A stretch of DNA of 64,000 nt from Nocardioides oleivorans (GCF_004137255.1 NZ_SDWT01000001.1:2852001-2916000); one strand, 5' to 3'; positions 8,975 through 20,162 are shown, numbered from the stretch's first letter. Numbers and translations are program-made. Notes: a model not told the origin generated them from the sequence alone.

Positions 8975-9713
8975 CCGCGCTGGTTCGTGAGTCTCCTGGA
9001 GACTCACGGTCGAGCGCGGCCTCCTCCCGGGCCTTGTCGGCAGCTTCCTCGGCCGCCTTCTCCTCGGCCTTCTTGCGCCGCTTGACCTCGCCACGGGCGA
9101 TGAAGAACGCGATCAGGATCGGGATGGCGAACTTCCGCACCGTGTCGACCCACGGGGGCAGGTCGGGGAGGTCCGGCCACGGGATCGACGGCCAGGGGAT
9201 CGACGGCCAGCTGATCGACGGGAGGGGGATGGAGGGCCACGGGATCGACGGCCACGGGATCGACGGCAGGTCGATGTCCGGCCACGGGATGTCGAGGCTC
9301 GGCCAGGGGACGAGCGTGAGCAGCCAGACCAGCAGGATCGGCACCCCGACCCCGGCCGCGGCGACCACCGTCTGCCGCACGGTGTGCAGGTGCGGGTGGC
9401 GCCCGATCCAGTCGGCGCGCGCCGCTGCCTTCGACCCGGCCTCGGGCTCGAGGTCGGTGCCGCCGAGGCCCGTGTGCGCGGCCGCCTCCGACTCGTGGAG
9501 CGTCACCCGCCGGGCGGGCCCGACCAACGGGAACTTGAGCCGCACGGCCCCGCCCTCCGGCGAGGTGACCACGATCGTCTCGTCGGACGTCTTCTTCGTC
9601 GCCACCTGCGCGTCGTCACGCGTCCACGTGACGTGGCGCACCAGCGCACCCTGCTCGATCGTCACGACGTGGTGGTGCCCGTCGTGCGCAACGTCCCAGC
9701 GTTCTTCCCCCAT
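8955..9713 (-). CDS. Two-TM membrane protein with a WPSIP pentapeptide-repeat linker
   Basis: A 252-aa protein I do not recognise. Residues 1-110 are soluble and beta-rich (DGHHHVVTIEQGALVRHVTW, then ETIVVTSPEGGAVRLKFPLV). A membrane helix spans about 116-135. Residues 136-188 are almost wholly a degenerate I-P-W-P-S/D repeat (about ten units). A second hydrophobic stretch (about 194-206) is followed by a basic stop-transfer (RGEVKRRKK) and an Ala/Glu helix. The last 19 residues come largely from palindromic repeat copy B. I chose ATG 9713, where clear protein sequence begins. It is divergent from a TetR gene 47 bp away. Confidence 0.72.
   Translation of the reverse strand: MGEERWDVAHDGHHHVVTIEQGALVRHVTWTRDDAQVATKKTSDETIVVTSPEGGAVRLKFPLVGPARRVTLHESEAAAHTGLGGTDLEPEAGSKAAARADWIGRHPHLHTVRQTVVAAAGVGVPILLVWLLTLVPWPSLDIPWPDIDLPSIPWPSIPWPSIPLPSISWPSIPWPSIPWPDLPDLPPWVDTVRKFAIPILIAFFIARGEVKRRKKAEEKAAEEAADKAREEAALDRESPGDSRTSAATDSTS
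8974..9019. repeat. Palindromic repeat, family 1, copy B
   Basis: Contains CTGGTTCGTGAGTCTC, shared with copy A at 3543. Arms are 21 nt: an outer 7-bp match (CCGCGCT against its complement), 5 mismatched central positions, and an inner 9-bp match (GTGAGTCTC/GAGACTCAC). Unlike copy A, this copy lies inside a coding sequence: on the minus strand it is translated as the tail ALDRESPGDSRTSA of the adjacent membrane protein. Confidence 0.7.
9150..9308 (-). repeat. 15-bp minisatellite encoding IPWPS units
   Basis: About ten imperfect tandem copies of a 15-bp unit (plus-strand form GGGATCGACGGCCAC) lie in frame within the membrane-protein gene and encode the I-P-W-P-S/D repeat between its two membrane helices. 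Unit length is a multiple of three, so copy number can change without a frameshift. Confidence 0.8.
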
Positions 9714-9725
9714 GACTGCAATACT

Positions 9726-9737
9726 AGAGCACGTACT
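9726..9737. promoter_or_regulatory. Possible TetR operator
   Basis: GAGCACGTACTC is a 12-bp near-palindrome (10 of 12 positions symmetric) centred in the 47-bp gap between the divergent membrane-protein and TetR genes. Position fits an autoregulatory site; there is only one copy. Confidence 0.3.
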
Positions 9738-9760
9738 CCACGAAAGGGAGGGGTGACCCG

Positions 9761-10354
9761 GTGGCACGCACGATCGACCCCGCGAAGCACGAGGCCCGGC
9801 GCCTGGTCATCATCGACGCCGCACTCACCTGCTTCGCGGCCACCGGCTACGCCGGGACGTCGACGGCTGCGATCTGCCGGCAGGCGGGCATCGGGTCGGG
9901 CACCTTCTTCCACTACTTCCCGACCAAGCAGTCGCTGCTCCTCGCGATCCTGGCCTACGGCACCGAGGAGACCCGCGACTGGTTCGCCGCGCGCGCCGAC
10001 GACGAGGACCCGCTGGCGGTCGTCGTGGCCTACCTCGACCACACCGCCGAGGAGATGTCGGACCCCCGGATGGCGGGGTTCGTGCGCGCTGTCAGCGCGG
10101 TGATGGGGGAGCCCGACGTCGAGGCCGCGCTCGCGCTCGACACCCGCGTGCTCGAGGACGGCCTCGAGCCGTGGATCGCGCGTGCCCAGGCCGCCGGGCA
10201 GGTCCGTACGGACCTCTCCGCCCGTGACCTCACGGCATGGATGCTGGTCGTGCTCGACGGGTTCCTCGGGCGGGTGGCGGTCGACACCGACTTCACGGCC
10301 GAGGGCCAGCGCGACACCCTCCGAGACGTCGTGCGCCGCGTGCTCTCCCGCTAG
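9761..10354 (+). CDS. TetR/AcrR-family transcriptional regulator
   Basis: A 197-aa protein with an N-terminal TetR helix-turn-helix at about residues 10-55 (GYAGTSTAAICRQAGIGSGT then FFHYFPTKQSLL) and a helical ligand-binding C-terminal domain. It starts at GTG 9761 behind AAAGGGAGGGG. It is divergent from the WPSIP-repeat membrane protein, the usual arrangement for a TetR regulator and its target, so control of that gene is a reasonable inference. Its TAG overlaps the stop of the convergent DUF6973-like gene. Confidence 0.88.
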   Translation: MARTIDPAKHEARRLVIIDAALTCFAATGYAGTSTAAICRQAGIGSGTFFHYFPTKQSLLLAILAYGTEETRDWFAARADDEDPLAVVVAYLDHTAEEMSDPRMAGFVRAVSAVMGEPDVEAALALDTRVLEDGLEPWIARAQAAGQVRTDLSARDLTAWMLVVLDGFLGRVAVDTDFTAEGQRDTLRDVVRRVLSR

Positions 10355-10800
10355 TGCGGCTTCACCCAGATGAGCTCGTCGGACTCCCACTTCTCCAGGG
10401 CCACCGGCGCCAGGCTCGCCACCGCGTCGGAGGCCGAGCCCGAGGCCAGCGCCGAGGCGTGCGCCTCGCCGTAGTCCTGGCCGACGGCGTTGTTGTGCGC
10501 GTCGACCCGGGAGTCCTTCAGGTTCGGTGAGGAGACCTCCTGCGCCGCGGCGATCGAGGTCGCGGCCTCGCGGCCGAACCGCGCAGTCAGCACGGCCTGC
10601 CACATGAAGTGCCGCAGGGCGTTGGTCCGGCCGGGCACACCCCTGCCGTGCGTCGCGGCCGACTTCAACGCGGCCTGCGAGATCAGCAGCACCTCGCCGG
10701 CCTGCGACGCGCTGAGGCCGGCGCGGGTCGCGGCCGTCCAGAGGCGCGGGACGCCCGTACCGGCGTGGATGGCCTGCTGGACGAGGTCGCCGAATCCCAT
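10351..10800 (-). CDS. DUF6973-like protein
   Basis: A 149-aa protein. The block ALRHFMWQAVLTARFG ... DSRVDAHNNAVGQDYG matches what I recall of DUF6973: an Arg-His-x-x-Trp helix followed by a D-x-x-N-N-x-x-G segment. Function is unknown. I chose ATG 10800 (MGFGDLVQQAIHAG); an in-frame ATG 27 bp upstream would add nine residues and overlap the divergent peptidase promoter. Stops of this gene and the TetR gene overlap in CTAG. Confidence 0.65.
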   Translation of the reverse strand: MGFGDLVQQAIHAGTGVPRLWTAATRAGLSASQAGEVLLISQAALKSAATHGRGVPGRTNALRHFMWQAVLTARFGREAATSIAAAQEVSSPNLKDSRVDAHNNAVGQDYGEAHASALASGSASDAVASLAPVALEKWESDELIWVKPH

Positions 10801-10825
10801 GGACACAGGGTGACAGACTCGACGC

Positions 10826-11842
10826 ATGACCCAGTCGGTCCGCTTCCCGCGCCCCCTCCGCCCCGGTGACCGGATCGGTGTCACCTCGCCGTCCGCCGGT
10901 GTCGCCGGGGCTGCTGCGACCCGGATCGGGTTCTGCATCGAGTGGTTGCGCGAGCGCGGGTACGACGTGGTGGTCGGGGAGTGCATGGACGGCACCGGCC
11001 TGACGTCCGCGCCCGCCGAGCAGCGCGCCGCCGAGCTGACGCGGATGCTCGCCGACCCCGACATCCGCTGCGTCCTTCCGCCGTGGGGCGGCGAGACCGC
11101 GATCGACCTCGTCGACCTGATCGACTACGACCTGCTCGCCGACGCGGAGCCGACGTGGCTGGTCGGCTTCTCAGACCTCTCGACGGTCCTCGTCCCGCTC
11201 GCCACCCGCCTCGGCTGGGCGACCCTCCACGGCGACAACCTCGCCGACACGCCGTACGACGTCCCCGACGGGCTGCTCCACTGGCTCGACCTCGCGAGCG
11301 GTGAGGGGCCGTTCGTCCAGCGGGACTCCGGCGTGGTCACCGACTGGTGGCGGTTCGAGGAGGACCCCCGCGCCACCACCTGGAAGCACGTCGGGACGAG
11401 TCGCTGGGAGCTCGAGGGCGGCGGCAGCCTGGATGTGACCGGCCGTCTCATCGGCGGCTGCGTGGAGACCACCGCGAACGTCGCCGGCACCGCCTACGGC
11501 GACGTCCGCACGTGGGCGGACGGGCTCGACGAGCCCACGATCGTGTACGTCGAGGCCTGCGAGGAGGACGCGGTGAACATCTGCCGCTACCTCCACTCCC
11601 TGCGGCTGGCGGGCTGGTTCGACCGCGCGGTCGCTGCGCTGGTCGGAAGCACGAACGCCCCGGACCACCCGGACCTGACCCAGCGAGGGGCGGTCCTCGA
11701 CGCGCTCGGGCGGCTCGACCTGCCGATCGTCTGGGACCTCGAGATCGGGCACGTGCCGCCCCACCTGCCGCTGGTCAACGGTGCGCTCGCGCGCGTGGTG
11801 GTCGACGGCGAGACCCGGCAGATCACCCAGACGCTCTCCTGA
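10826..11842 (+). CDS. S66-family LD-carboxypeptidase / MccF-like serine peptidase
   Basis: A 338-aa cytoplasmic serine peptidase. GFSDLS places the nucleophile at Ser116, E243 lies in YVEACEED and His309 in LEIGHVPPHLPLVNGA, giving the S66 Ser-Glu-His triad. The family includes LdcA, which trims tetrapeptides in peptidoglycan recycling, and MccF, which gives self-immunity to microcin C by cleaving its aminoacyl-nucleotide. The LSTVL after the nucleophile and the overall layout fit the MccF-like branch, but no microcin cluster is present. Recycling versus detoxification cannot be settled from sequence. Confidence 0.87.
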   Translation: MTQSVRFPRPLRPGDRIGVTSPSAGVAGAAATRIGFCIEWLRERGYDVVVGECMDGTGLTSAPAEQRAAELTRMLADPDIRCVLPPWGGETAIDLVDLIDYDLLADAEPTWLVGFSDLSTVLVPLATRLGWATLHGDNLADTPYDVPDGLLHWLDLASGEGPFVQRDSGVVTDWWRFEEDPRATTWKHVGTSRWELEGGGSLDVTGRLIGGCVETTANVAGTAYGDVRTWADGLDEPTIVYVEACEEDAVNICRYLHSLRLAGWFDRAVAALVGSTNAPDHPDLTQRGAVLDALGRLDLPIVWDLEIGHVPPHLPLVNGALARVVVDGETRQITQTLS

Positions 11843-11910
11843 ACCGCGCCCGGCCGCAGCCCTGCAGAAGGGGGTGGCCGCTGTCGGTGGCGAGTGGCAG
11901 GGTCGGTGCC

Positions 11911-12588
11911 ATGAGCGAAGTGGACCCGAAGGCACGACTCACCCACGACCAGATCCTCGACGCCGGCCTCGACGACTGGCGCAAGGTGCTCAACCGGATC
12001 CGGGCGCGCTTCCGCACCGGTGACTTCGCCACGGGTGTGGCGTTGGTCGACAGGATCGGCGCTGCGGCCGACGAGGCCGACCACCACCCCGACGTCTCGC
12101 TCACCTATCCCGAGGTGATCGTGACGCTGAGCAGCCACGACGTCGGCGGCATCACCAGCCGTGACATCGACCTCGCCCGCCGGATCAGCAGCTTCGCGGC
12201 CGAGCTCGGCGCCGAGGCCGACACGTCCGGGCTCACGATGCTCGAGCCCGGCCTCGACACGGCCGCTCCCGAGCGGCTCGGAGCGTTCTACGCCGCCCTC
12301 CTCGGCGGCGACGTGAGCAACGGGGAGCCCGTCGACCCGAGCGGGCAGGTGCCCGGCCTGTGGTTCCAGAAGGGCGAGCGCGGAGCGTCCGACCTCCCCG
12401 CCCAGGACCACGAGCAGCGCTGGCACTTCGACGTGTGGGTGCCCCACGACGAGGGGGAGCGGCGTCTCGCCGCCGTCCTCGCTGCCGGCGGCACCCTCGT
12501 CAGCGACGCCGAGGCTCCGGCCTTCTGGGTCGTGGAGGACGCCGACGGCAACCGGTCGTGCATCTGCACCCCGCTCGACCGGGGCTGA
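11911..12588 (+). CDS. Pterin-4a-carbinolamine dehydratase/VOC fusion protein (intact dehydratase motif)
   Basis: A 225-aa two-domain protein. Residues about 10-95 are a PCD (PhhB/DCoH) domain with H58-H59-P60, Y66, H76 and D85 in the correct spacing for the active-site signature of functional dehydratases. Residues about 105-222 are a glyoxalase-like (VOC) domain ending FWVVEDADGNRSCICTPLDR. Such fusions occur in actinobacteria; the PCD half may recycle a pterin or help molybdopterin chemistry, and the partner role is unknown. Its TGA and the ATG of its paralogue overlap by 1 bp. Confidence 0.85.
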   Translation: MSEVDPKARLTHDQILDAGLDDWRKVLNRIRARFRTGDFATGVALVDRIGAAADEADHHPDVSLTYPEVIVTLSSHDVGGITSRDIDLARRISSFAAELGAEADTSGLTMLEPGLDTAAPERLGAFYAALLGGDVSNGEPVDPSGQVPGLWFQKGERGASDLPAQDHEQRWHFDVWVPHDEGERRLAAVLAAGGTLVSDAEAPAFWVVEDADGNRSCICTPLDRG

Positions 12589-13256
12589 TGCGCGTGGGGG
12601 AGAGCAGGGCGCTGCGCTTCAGCGAGGTCCAGGCCGAGGACGGCCTCGCCGACTGGCGGATGATGTTCCAGACCCTCGAGACGAGGTTCGCCACGGGTGG
12701 CTTCACGCGCGGGCTCGAGCTGGTGGCGTACATCGGTGGGGTGGCCGAGGAGCTCGGCCACACGCCGGAGCTCGACCTCCGGGCGACCACGCTCCACGTG
12801 CGACTGATCAGCCGCGACGTCTTCGGCGTGACCCAGCGCGACCTCGCGCTGGCCCGCGGGATCAGCGGCGTCGCCGCCGAGCTCGGGGTGCCGGCCGACC
12901 CGGCGGCCGTGGAGATCGTCGAGCTGGCGCTCGACACCCCCGACCACGCCGAGGTCAAGCCGTTCTGGCGGGCCGTCCTGGGCTACGACGACCACCCGCT
13001 CCACGACGCCGAGGTGCGCGACCTGGCGGGCACCGGCCCGGCGCTGTGGTTCCAGCGCACCGACCCGCACGAGACGCCCCGGCAGCGCTTCCACCTCGAC
13101 ATCCGGGTCGCCCCGGAGCTGGTTGCGCCGCGCACCGAGGCGGCGCTCGCCGCCGGCGGGACGCTGGTGAGCGACGATCGCGCCCCGGCGTTCATCGTCC
13201 TCGCCGACCCGCAGGGCAACCAGGCCTGCCTCACCACGGGTCTCGGGCGCGACTGA
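12588..13256 (+). CDS. Pterin-dehydratase-like/VOC fusion paralogue with degenerate active site
   Basis: A 222-aa tandem paralogue of the preceding gene with the same domain order. Numbering aligns exactly: H58 is kept but H59 is Thr, Y66 is Ala and H76 is Arg, so the dehydratase signature is broken while D85 and the fold remain. The VOC half is intact (FHLDIRVAPELV, FIVLADPQGNQACLT). It probably arose by duplication and lost dehydratase activity; it may act as a structural partner of the first copy. The gene overlaps the previous stop (TGATG), so both are made from one mRNA. Confidence 0.82.
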   Translation: MRVGESRALRFSEVQAEDGLADWRMMFQTLETRFATGGFTRGLELVAYIGGVAEELGHTPELDLRATTLHVRLISRDVFGVTQRDLALARGISGVAAELGVPADPAAVEIVELALDTPDHAEVKPFWRAVLGYDDHPLHDAEVRDLAGTGPALWFQRTDPHETPRQRFHLDIRVAPELVAPRTEAALAAGGTLVSDDRAPAFIVLADPQGNQACLTTGLGRD

Positions 13257-13322
13257 GGCCGGTCCCGCAATGCCACCATCCGAGACTGCTGTTTCAGATG
13301 TTGGGACGCCTGTCACACTTGC

Positions 13323-13352
13323 TTGACGTCGGACCACCCCGGCGGCGACGGT
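13323..13352 (+). promoter_or_regulatory. Promoter of the ilvBNC leader
   Basis: TTGACG (13323-13328), an 18-nt spacer, then GACGGT (13347-13352) ending 6 nt before the ATG of the leader peptide. This would start transcription close to the leader ATG, giving a leaderless leader peptide. Confidence 0.5.
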
Positions 13353-13358
13353 TGTCAC

Positions 13359-13403
13359 ATGCGCACCGAGATCCTTCTTGTACGCACGCGACGCGTGAGC
13401 TGA
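13359..13403 (+). CDS. ilvBNC attenuator leader peptide ([14 protein letters not shown])
   Basis: A 14-codon reading frame with consecutive Ile-Leu-Leu-Val codons, the three end products of the operon it precedes. Leu and Val use CTT, CTT and GTA, codons that are rare in the surrounding genes, so shortage of charged tRNA should stall ribosomes here. It is followed 28 nt later by an intrinsic terminator and then ilvB. This matches ribosome-mediated attenuation as established for ilvBNC in Corynebacterium glutamicum. The peptide itself need have no function. Confidence 0.85.
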   Translation: MRTEILLVRTRRVS

Positions 13404-13431
13404 GGCCCTCCGGCCGAACGCACGCGCGTCA

Positions 13432-13464
13432 CCCCTCGTCGCCCACCGGGCCGAGGGGTTTTTT
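13432..13464 (+). terminator. Attenuator terminator upstream of ilvB
   Basis: Stem CCCCTCG (13432-13438) with CGAGGGG (13452-13458), extended after a 2-nt bulge by GCCC/GGGC, and followed by six T (13459-13464). It lies between the leader peptide and ilvB. GAGG at 13402-13405, overlapping the leader stop, could pair with CCTC in the left arm and act as part of an antiterminator; this pairing is an inference. Confidence 0.88.
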
Positions 13465-13506
13465 GTTGGGCAGGGCACGACGAGATCCAGATACGGAAGA
13501 AGAACC

Positions 13507-16909
<3,403 letters not shown>

Positions 16910-16937
16910 CCGGCACCCGCCACCCAGCTCGACCGAC

Positions 16938-16970
16938 CGCGGCCCTCCCCGAACGCAGGGGAGGGCCGCG
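16938..16970 (+). terminator. Rho-independent-like hairpin after ilvC
   Basis: Perfect 13-bp arms CGCGGCCCTCCCC (16938-16950) and GGGGAGGGCCGCG (16958-16970) with a 7-nt loop. No T-run follows, as is common for high-GC actinobacterial terminators. It separates ilvBNC from the iron-regulated gene downstream. Confidence 0.8.
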
Positions 16971-16988
16971 TCGTCGTACGGCGGCAAG

Positions 16989-17002
16989 TTAGGGTGACCT
17001 AA
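16989..17002. promoter_or_regulatory. Iron box (DtxR/IdeR-like operator) of the siderophore-interacting protein gene
   Basis: TTAGGGTGACCTAA, a 14-bp palindrome with TTAGG/CCTAA arms, lies 26 bp before the start. It matches much of the DtxR/IdeR consensus TTAGGTTAGSCTAACCTAA in its left part and centre. A second, better copy lies before efeU, supporting shared iron repression. Confidence 0.65.
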
Positions 17003-17028
17003 TAAGCCGTCCGATCGAAGAGGTGCCG

Positions 17029-17937
17029 ATGCCCGCCCTGCCCCAGGTCCCGATGCGCGTCCACCGCGCCGAGGTCGTCCGCGTCGAGGAGCTCGCACCC
17101 TGGCTGCGCCGGGTGGTGCTCGGTGGCGCCGGGCTCGCCGACTTCGAGAGCACCGGGGTCGGTGACGAGTACCTCCGCGTGATGTTCCCGCCCGAGGGCG
17201 AGACCGAGCCGCGGCTGCCCGTCGTCGAGGACGGCGTCTTCGACTTCGCCCAGGTCGACCTCGCGCTCCTGCGCACCTACACCGTCCGCGACCACGACCC
17301 GGTCGCCGGCGAGGTCACCATCGACTTCGTCGTCCACGACGGCGGGGTCGCCTCGACGTGGGCGCGTGGCGCGGAGCCCGGCGACGTGGTCGGCCTCAAC
17401 AGCCCCACCGCGATGTACGACGCCCCCGCCGACCTCGTCTGGCAGGTGCTGGCCGCCGACGCCGCCGCCCTGCCCGCGCTCTCGCGCATCATCGAGAACA
17501 CCCCGGTCGGGGTCCGCACCCGGGTCGTGCTCGAGCTGCCCGACGCCGACACCGAGGTCCCGCTGCCGTCCCACCCCGGCCTCGACCCCGACTCCGACGT
17601 CGTACGCATCGTGTCCGGCAACGGCCACGGCCCGAGCCGGCTGCCCGAGGTGGTCGAGTCGCTGACCCGGCCCGACGGCGTCGGCTACGTGTGGGTCGCG
17701 GGGGAGAGCAAGGCGCTGAGGGGCGTGCGCAAGCACCTGCGCCACGCGCTCGGCCTGCCGGCATCGGCCTACAAGTCCGTCGGCTACTGGATCGAGGACG
17801 CCGAGAAGTGGCGCGAGGACTACGACGCGCTCGACGCCGACACGAAGGCCGCCCTCGACGCGCTCTGGGAGTCCGACCGCGACGAGGAGGACATCGAGGA
17901 CGAGTACGACGCGAGGCTGACGGCGCTCGGCCTGTGA
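17029..17937 (+). CDS. Siderophore-interacting protein (FAD-dependent ferric-siderophore reductase)
   Basis: A 302-aa flavoprotein. The N-terminal FAD domain includes FDFAQVDLALLRTYTVRDHD (R-x-Y-T motif) and the C-terminal half is the SIP domain ending with a long charged helix. Family members such as ViuB reduce ferric siderophores in the cytoplasm to release iron. ATG 17029 is 6 nt after GAAGAGG; an in-frame GTG lies 6 nt earlier. An iron box lies upstream and the efeUOB iron system follows 70 bp downstream under its own iron box. Confidence 0.9.
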   Translation: MPALPQVPMRVHRAEVVRVEELAPWLRRVVLGGAGLADFESTGVGDEYLRVMFPPEGETEPRLPVVEDGVFDFAQVDLALLRTYTVRDHDPVAGEVTIDFVVHDGGVASTWARGAEPGDVVGLNSPTAMYDAPADLVWQVLAADAAALPALSRIIENTPVGVRTRVVLELPDADTEVPLPSHPGLDPDSDVVRIVSGNGHGPSRLPEVVESLTRPDGVGYVWVAGESKALRGVRKHLRHALGLPASAYKSVGYWIEDAEKWREDYDALDADTKAALDALWESDRDEEDIEDEYDARLTALGL

Positions 17938-17970
17938 GGGTGCCTGTGACCCGGGACTCAGCCTGAGGTA

Positions 17971-17989
17971 TTAGGGGTGCCTAACCTTA
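17971..17989. promoter_or_regulatory. Iron box (DtxR/IdeR-like operator) and -10 of efeUOB
   Basis: The 19-mer TTAGGGGTGCCTAACCTTA at 17971-17989 matches the DtxR/IdeR consensus at about 15 of 19 positions. TAGTCT (17994-17999) just downstream is a good -10 hexamer, 8 nt before the efeU GTG, so a bound repressor would cover the promoter. Confidence 0.75.
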
Positions 17990-18007
17990 GGTGTAGTCTC
18001 CCGACCT

Positions 18008-18889
18008 GTGTTGGCGAACTACCTGATCGGGTTGCGCGAGGGGCTGGAGGCAGCCCTGGTCGTGAGCATCCTCGTGGCCTACCTGGTCAAGACCGATCGA
18101 CGCCACCTGCTCCCGCGGATCTGGGCCGGGGTCGCGCTGGCCGTCGGCGTGAGCCTGGCCTTCGGGGCCACGCTGACCTACGGCCCCCGCGGCCTGACCT
18201 TCGAGGCGCAGGAGCTCATCGGCGGCAGCCTGTCGATCGTCGCGGTCGGCTTCGTCACCTGGATGATCTTCTGGATGGCCCGCGCCGCACGCGGGCTCAG
18301 CGGTGAGCTCCGCGGCAGGATCGACGACGCCGCCGACGGCGGCCGCTGGTCGCTCGTCCTCGTCGCCGTGCTGGCCGTCGGTCGCGAGGGGCTCGAGACC
18401 GCGCTCTTCCTGTGGGCCGCCACCCAGGCCGGCACGCGCGACGCGACCGGCATCTCCACGCCGACGTGGGAGCCGCTGGCCGGCGCTGCGCTGGGCATCG
18501 CCACCGCGGTGCTGCTCGGCTACCTGATCTACCGCGGCGCGATCAGCATCAACCTCACCAGGTTCTTCACCTGGACCGGCGCCTTCCTGATCCTCGTCGC
18601 CGCAGGCGTGCTGGCCTACGGCGTGCACGACCTGCAGGAGGCGCGGTTCCTGCCCGGCCTGGGCGACCTCGCCTTCGACGTCTCCGACACCATCGACGCG
18701 AACAGCTGGTACGGCACGCTCCTCAAGGGCGTCTTCAACTTCTCGCCGGCCACGACCAGGCTCGAGGCCGCTGCCTGGCTGCTCTACGCCGTCCCGGCGA
18801 TGACCTTCTTCCTCCTCACCATCCGTCGGCGCCCGAAGGCTCCCGCCCAGGCCCCGGCACCCGCGTCGACGTCCGCGCCCGCGGCCTGA
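18008..18889 (+). CDS. efeU: FTR1-family iron permease
   Basis: A 293-aa membrane protein with about seven hydrophobic helices. Both iron-binding REGLE motifs are present: R10-E11-G12-L13-E14 and a second in GREGLETALFLW near residue 125. It is the membrane channel of the EfeUOB elemental ferrous/ferric iron uptake system. The start GTG lies 8 nt after the -10 element and has no ribosome site, suggesting a nearly leaderless mRNA. The Pro/Ala-rich C-terminal tail is low complexity. Confidence 0.94.
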   Translation: MLANYLIGLREGLEAALVVSILVAYLVKTDRRHLLPRIWAGVALAVGVSLAFGATLTYGPRGLTFEAQELIGGSLSIVAVGFVTWMIFWMARAARGLSGELRGRIDDAADGGRWSLVLVAVLAVGREGLETALFLWAATQAGTRDATGISTPTWEPLAGAALGIATAVLLGYLIYRGAISINLTRFFTWTGAFLILVAAGVLAYGVHDLQEARFLPGLGDLAFDVSDTIDANSWYGTLLKGVFNFSPATTRLEAAAWLLYAVPAMTFFLLTIRRRPKAPAQAPAPASTSAPAA

Positions 18890-18977
18890 CGCCTCGCCGG
18901 ACACCGCCGGATCCCACCGGACCCCACCTGCCCCCCACTGCCCACTCGTCCACCCCACACCCGAAAACGAGCCCCAC

Positions 18978-20162
18978 ATGCGCAAGACGACCCTGGTCGC
19001 CCCGGTGACCGCGTTGCTGCTCGCGTCGCCGTTCCTGGCCGCGTGCACCGAGAACGCCGACCCCGCCACCGGCGGCAGCGGCGACGAGGCCGACCCGCGT
19101 GCGCTGAGCGTCGACTCCTCGGCCGACGCCTGCACGCTGTCCGCCACCGAGGCCCCGGCCGGCACCCTGACCTTCGACGTGACGAACTCCGGCGACCAGG
19201 TCACCGAGTTCTACCTCCTCGGTGAGGACGGCCTGCGCATCGTCGCCGAGGTGGAGAACGTCGGCCCGAGCATCTCCCGCGCGCTCACCGTCAACGCCCC
19301 CGCCGGCACCTACTTCACCGCCTGCAAGCCAGGCATGACCGGCGAGGGCATCCGCGCCGACTTCACCGTGACCGAGTCCGACCAGGACGTCGCCGTGAGC
19401 GAGGACGAGGCCCAGCTCGTCGAGGACGCGCAGACCAACTACGCCGCCTACGTCCAGGACCAGTCGGCCCAGCTGCTGGAGAAGACCAGGCAGTTCGTCG
19501 AGCTCTACGAGTCCGGCGACGACGAGGCCGCCCGTGCGCTCTACCCGGTCGCCCGCACCCACTGGGAGCGCATCGAGACCGTGGCGGAGTCGTTCGGCGA
19601 CCTCGACCCGATGATGGACGCCCGCGAGGCCGACCTCGAGCCCGGCCAGAAGTGGACCGGCTGGCACCTCATCGAGAAAGACCTCTGGCCCCAGCGCGCC
19701 GAGGACTACACACCCCTCACCGACAAGGAGCGGGTGACCTACGGCGACGACCTGCTCGCCAACACCGAGGAGCTCGACTCCCGCGTTCAGGACCTGACCT
19801 ACACCGTCGACGGCATCGCCAACGGCTCGCGCGGCCTCCTCGAGGAGGTCGCCACGGGCAAGGTCACCGGCGAGGAGGAGTACTGGTCGCGGACCGACCT
19901 CTACGACTTCCAGGCCAACGTCGACGGTGCCCGCGTCGGCTTCGAGGGTGTCAAGCCGATCGTCGAGGCCAAGGACGCCGCCCTCGCCGAGCAGCTCACC
20001 ACCCGCTTCGCCGACCTCCAGGCGCTGCTCGACGAGCAGAAGCAGGGCGACGGGTTCGTGTCCTACGACGACCTGACCCCCGAGCAGGTCAAGGGCCTCT
20101 CCGACGCCGTCAACGCGCTCTCCGAGCCGCTGTCGAAGCTCACCGCGGCGGTGCTGTCCTGA
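18978..20162 (+). CDS. efeO: EfeO-type iron-binding lipoprotein (cupredoxin plus M75 imelysin domain)
   Basis: A 394-aa extracytoplasmic protein. The signal peptide ends in FLAAC with Cys23 as the lipidation site. Residues about 40-130 are a cupredoxin-like domain with Cys at CTLS and CKPGM; residues about 145-390 are an M75 peptidase-like domain containing the metal motif HLIE in GWHLIEKDLW. It is thought to capture iron and pass it to EfeU. It lies 88 bp after efeU. Its stop TGA overlaps the apparent CTG start of efeB. Confidence 0.93.
   Translation: MRKTTLVAPVTALLLASPFLAACTENADPATGGSGDEADPRALSVDSSADACTLSATEAPAGTLTFDVTNSGDQVTEFYLLGEDGLRIVAEVENVGPSISRALTVNAPAGTYFTACKPGMTGEGIRADFTVTESDQDVAVSEDEAQLVEDAQTNYAAYVQDQSAQLLEKTRQFVELYESGDDEAARALYPVARTHWERIETVAESFGDLDPMMDAREADLEPGQKWTGWHLIEKDLWPQRAEDYTPLTDKERVTYGDDLLANTEELDSRVQDLTYTVDGIANGSRGLLEEVATGKVTGEEEYWSRTDLYDFQANVDGARVGFEGVKPIVEAKDAALAEQLTTRFADLQALLDEQKQGDGFVSYDDLTPEQVKGLSDAVNALSEPLSKLTAAVLS

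Noticed and set aside
9150..9308. Intergenic tandem repeat or CRISPR-like array
   Set aside because: The 15-bp units are in frame and coding within a membrane-protein gene.
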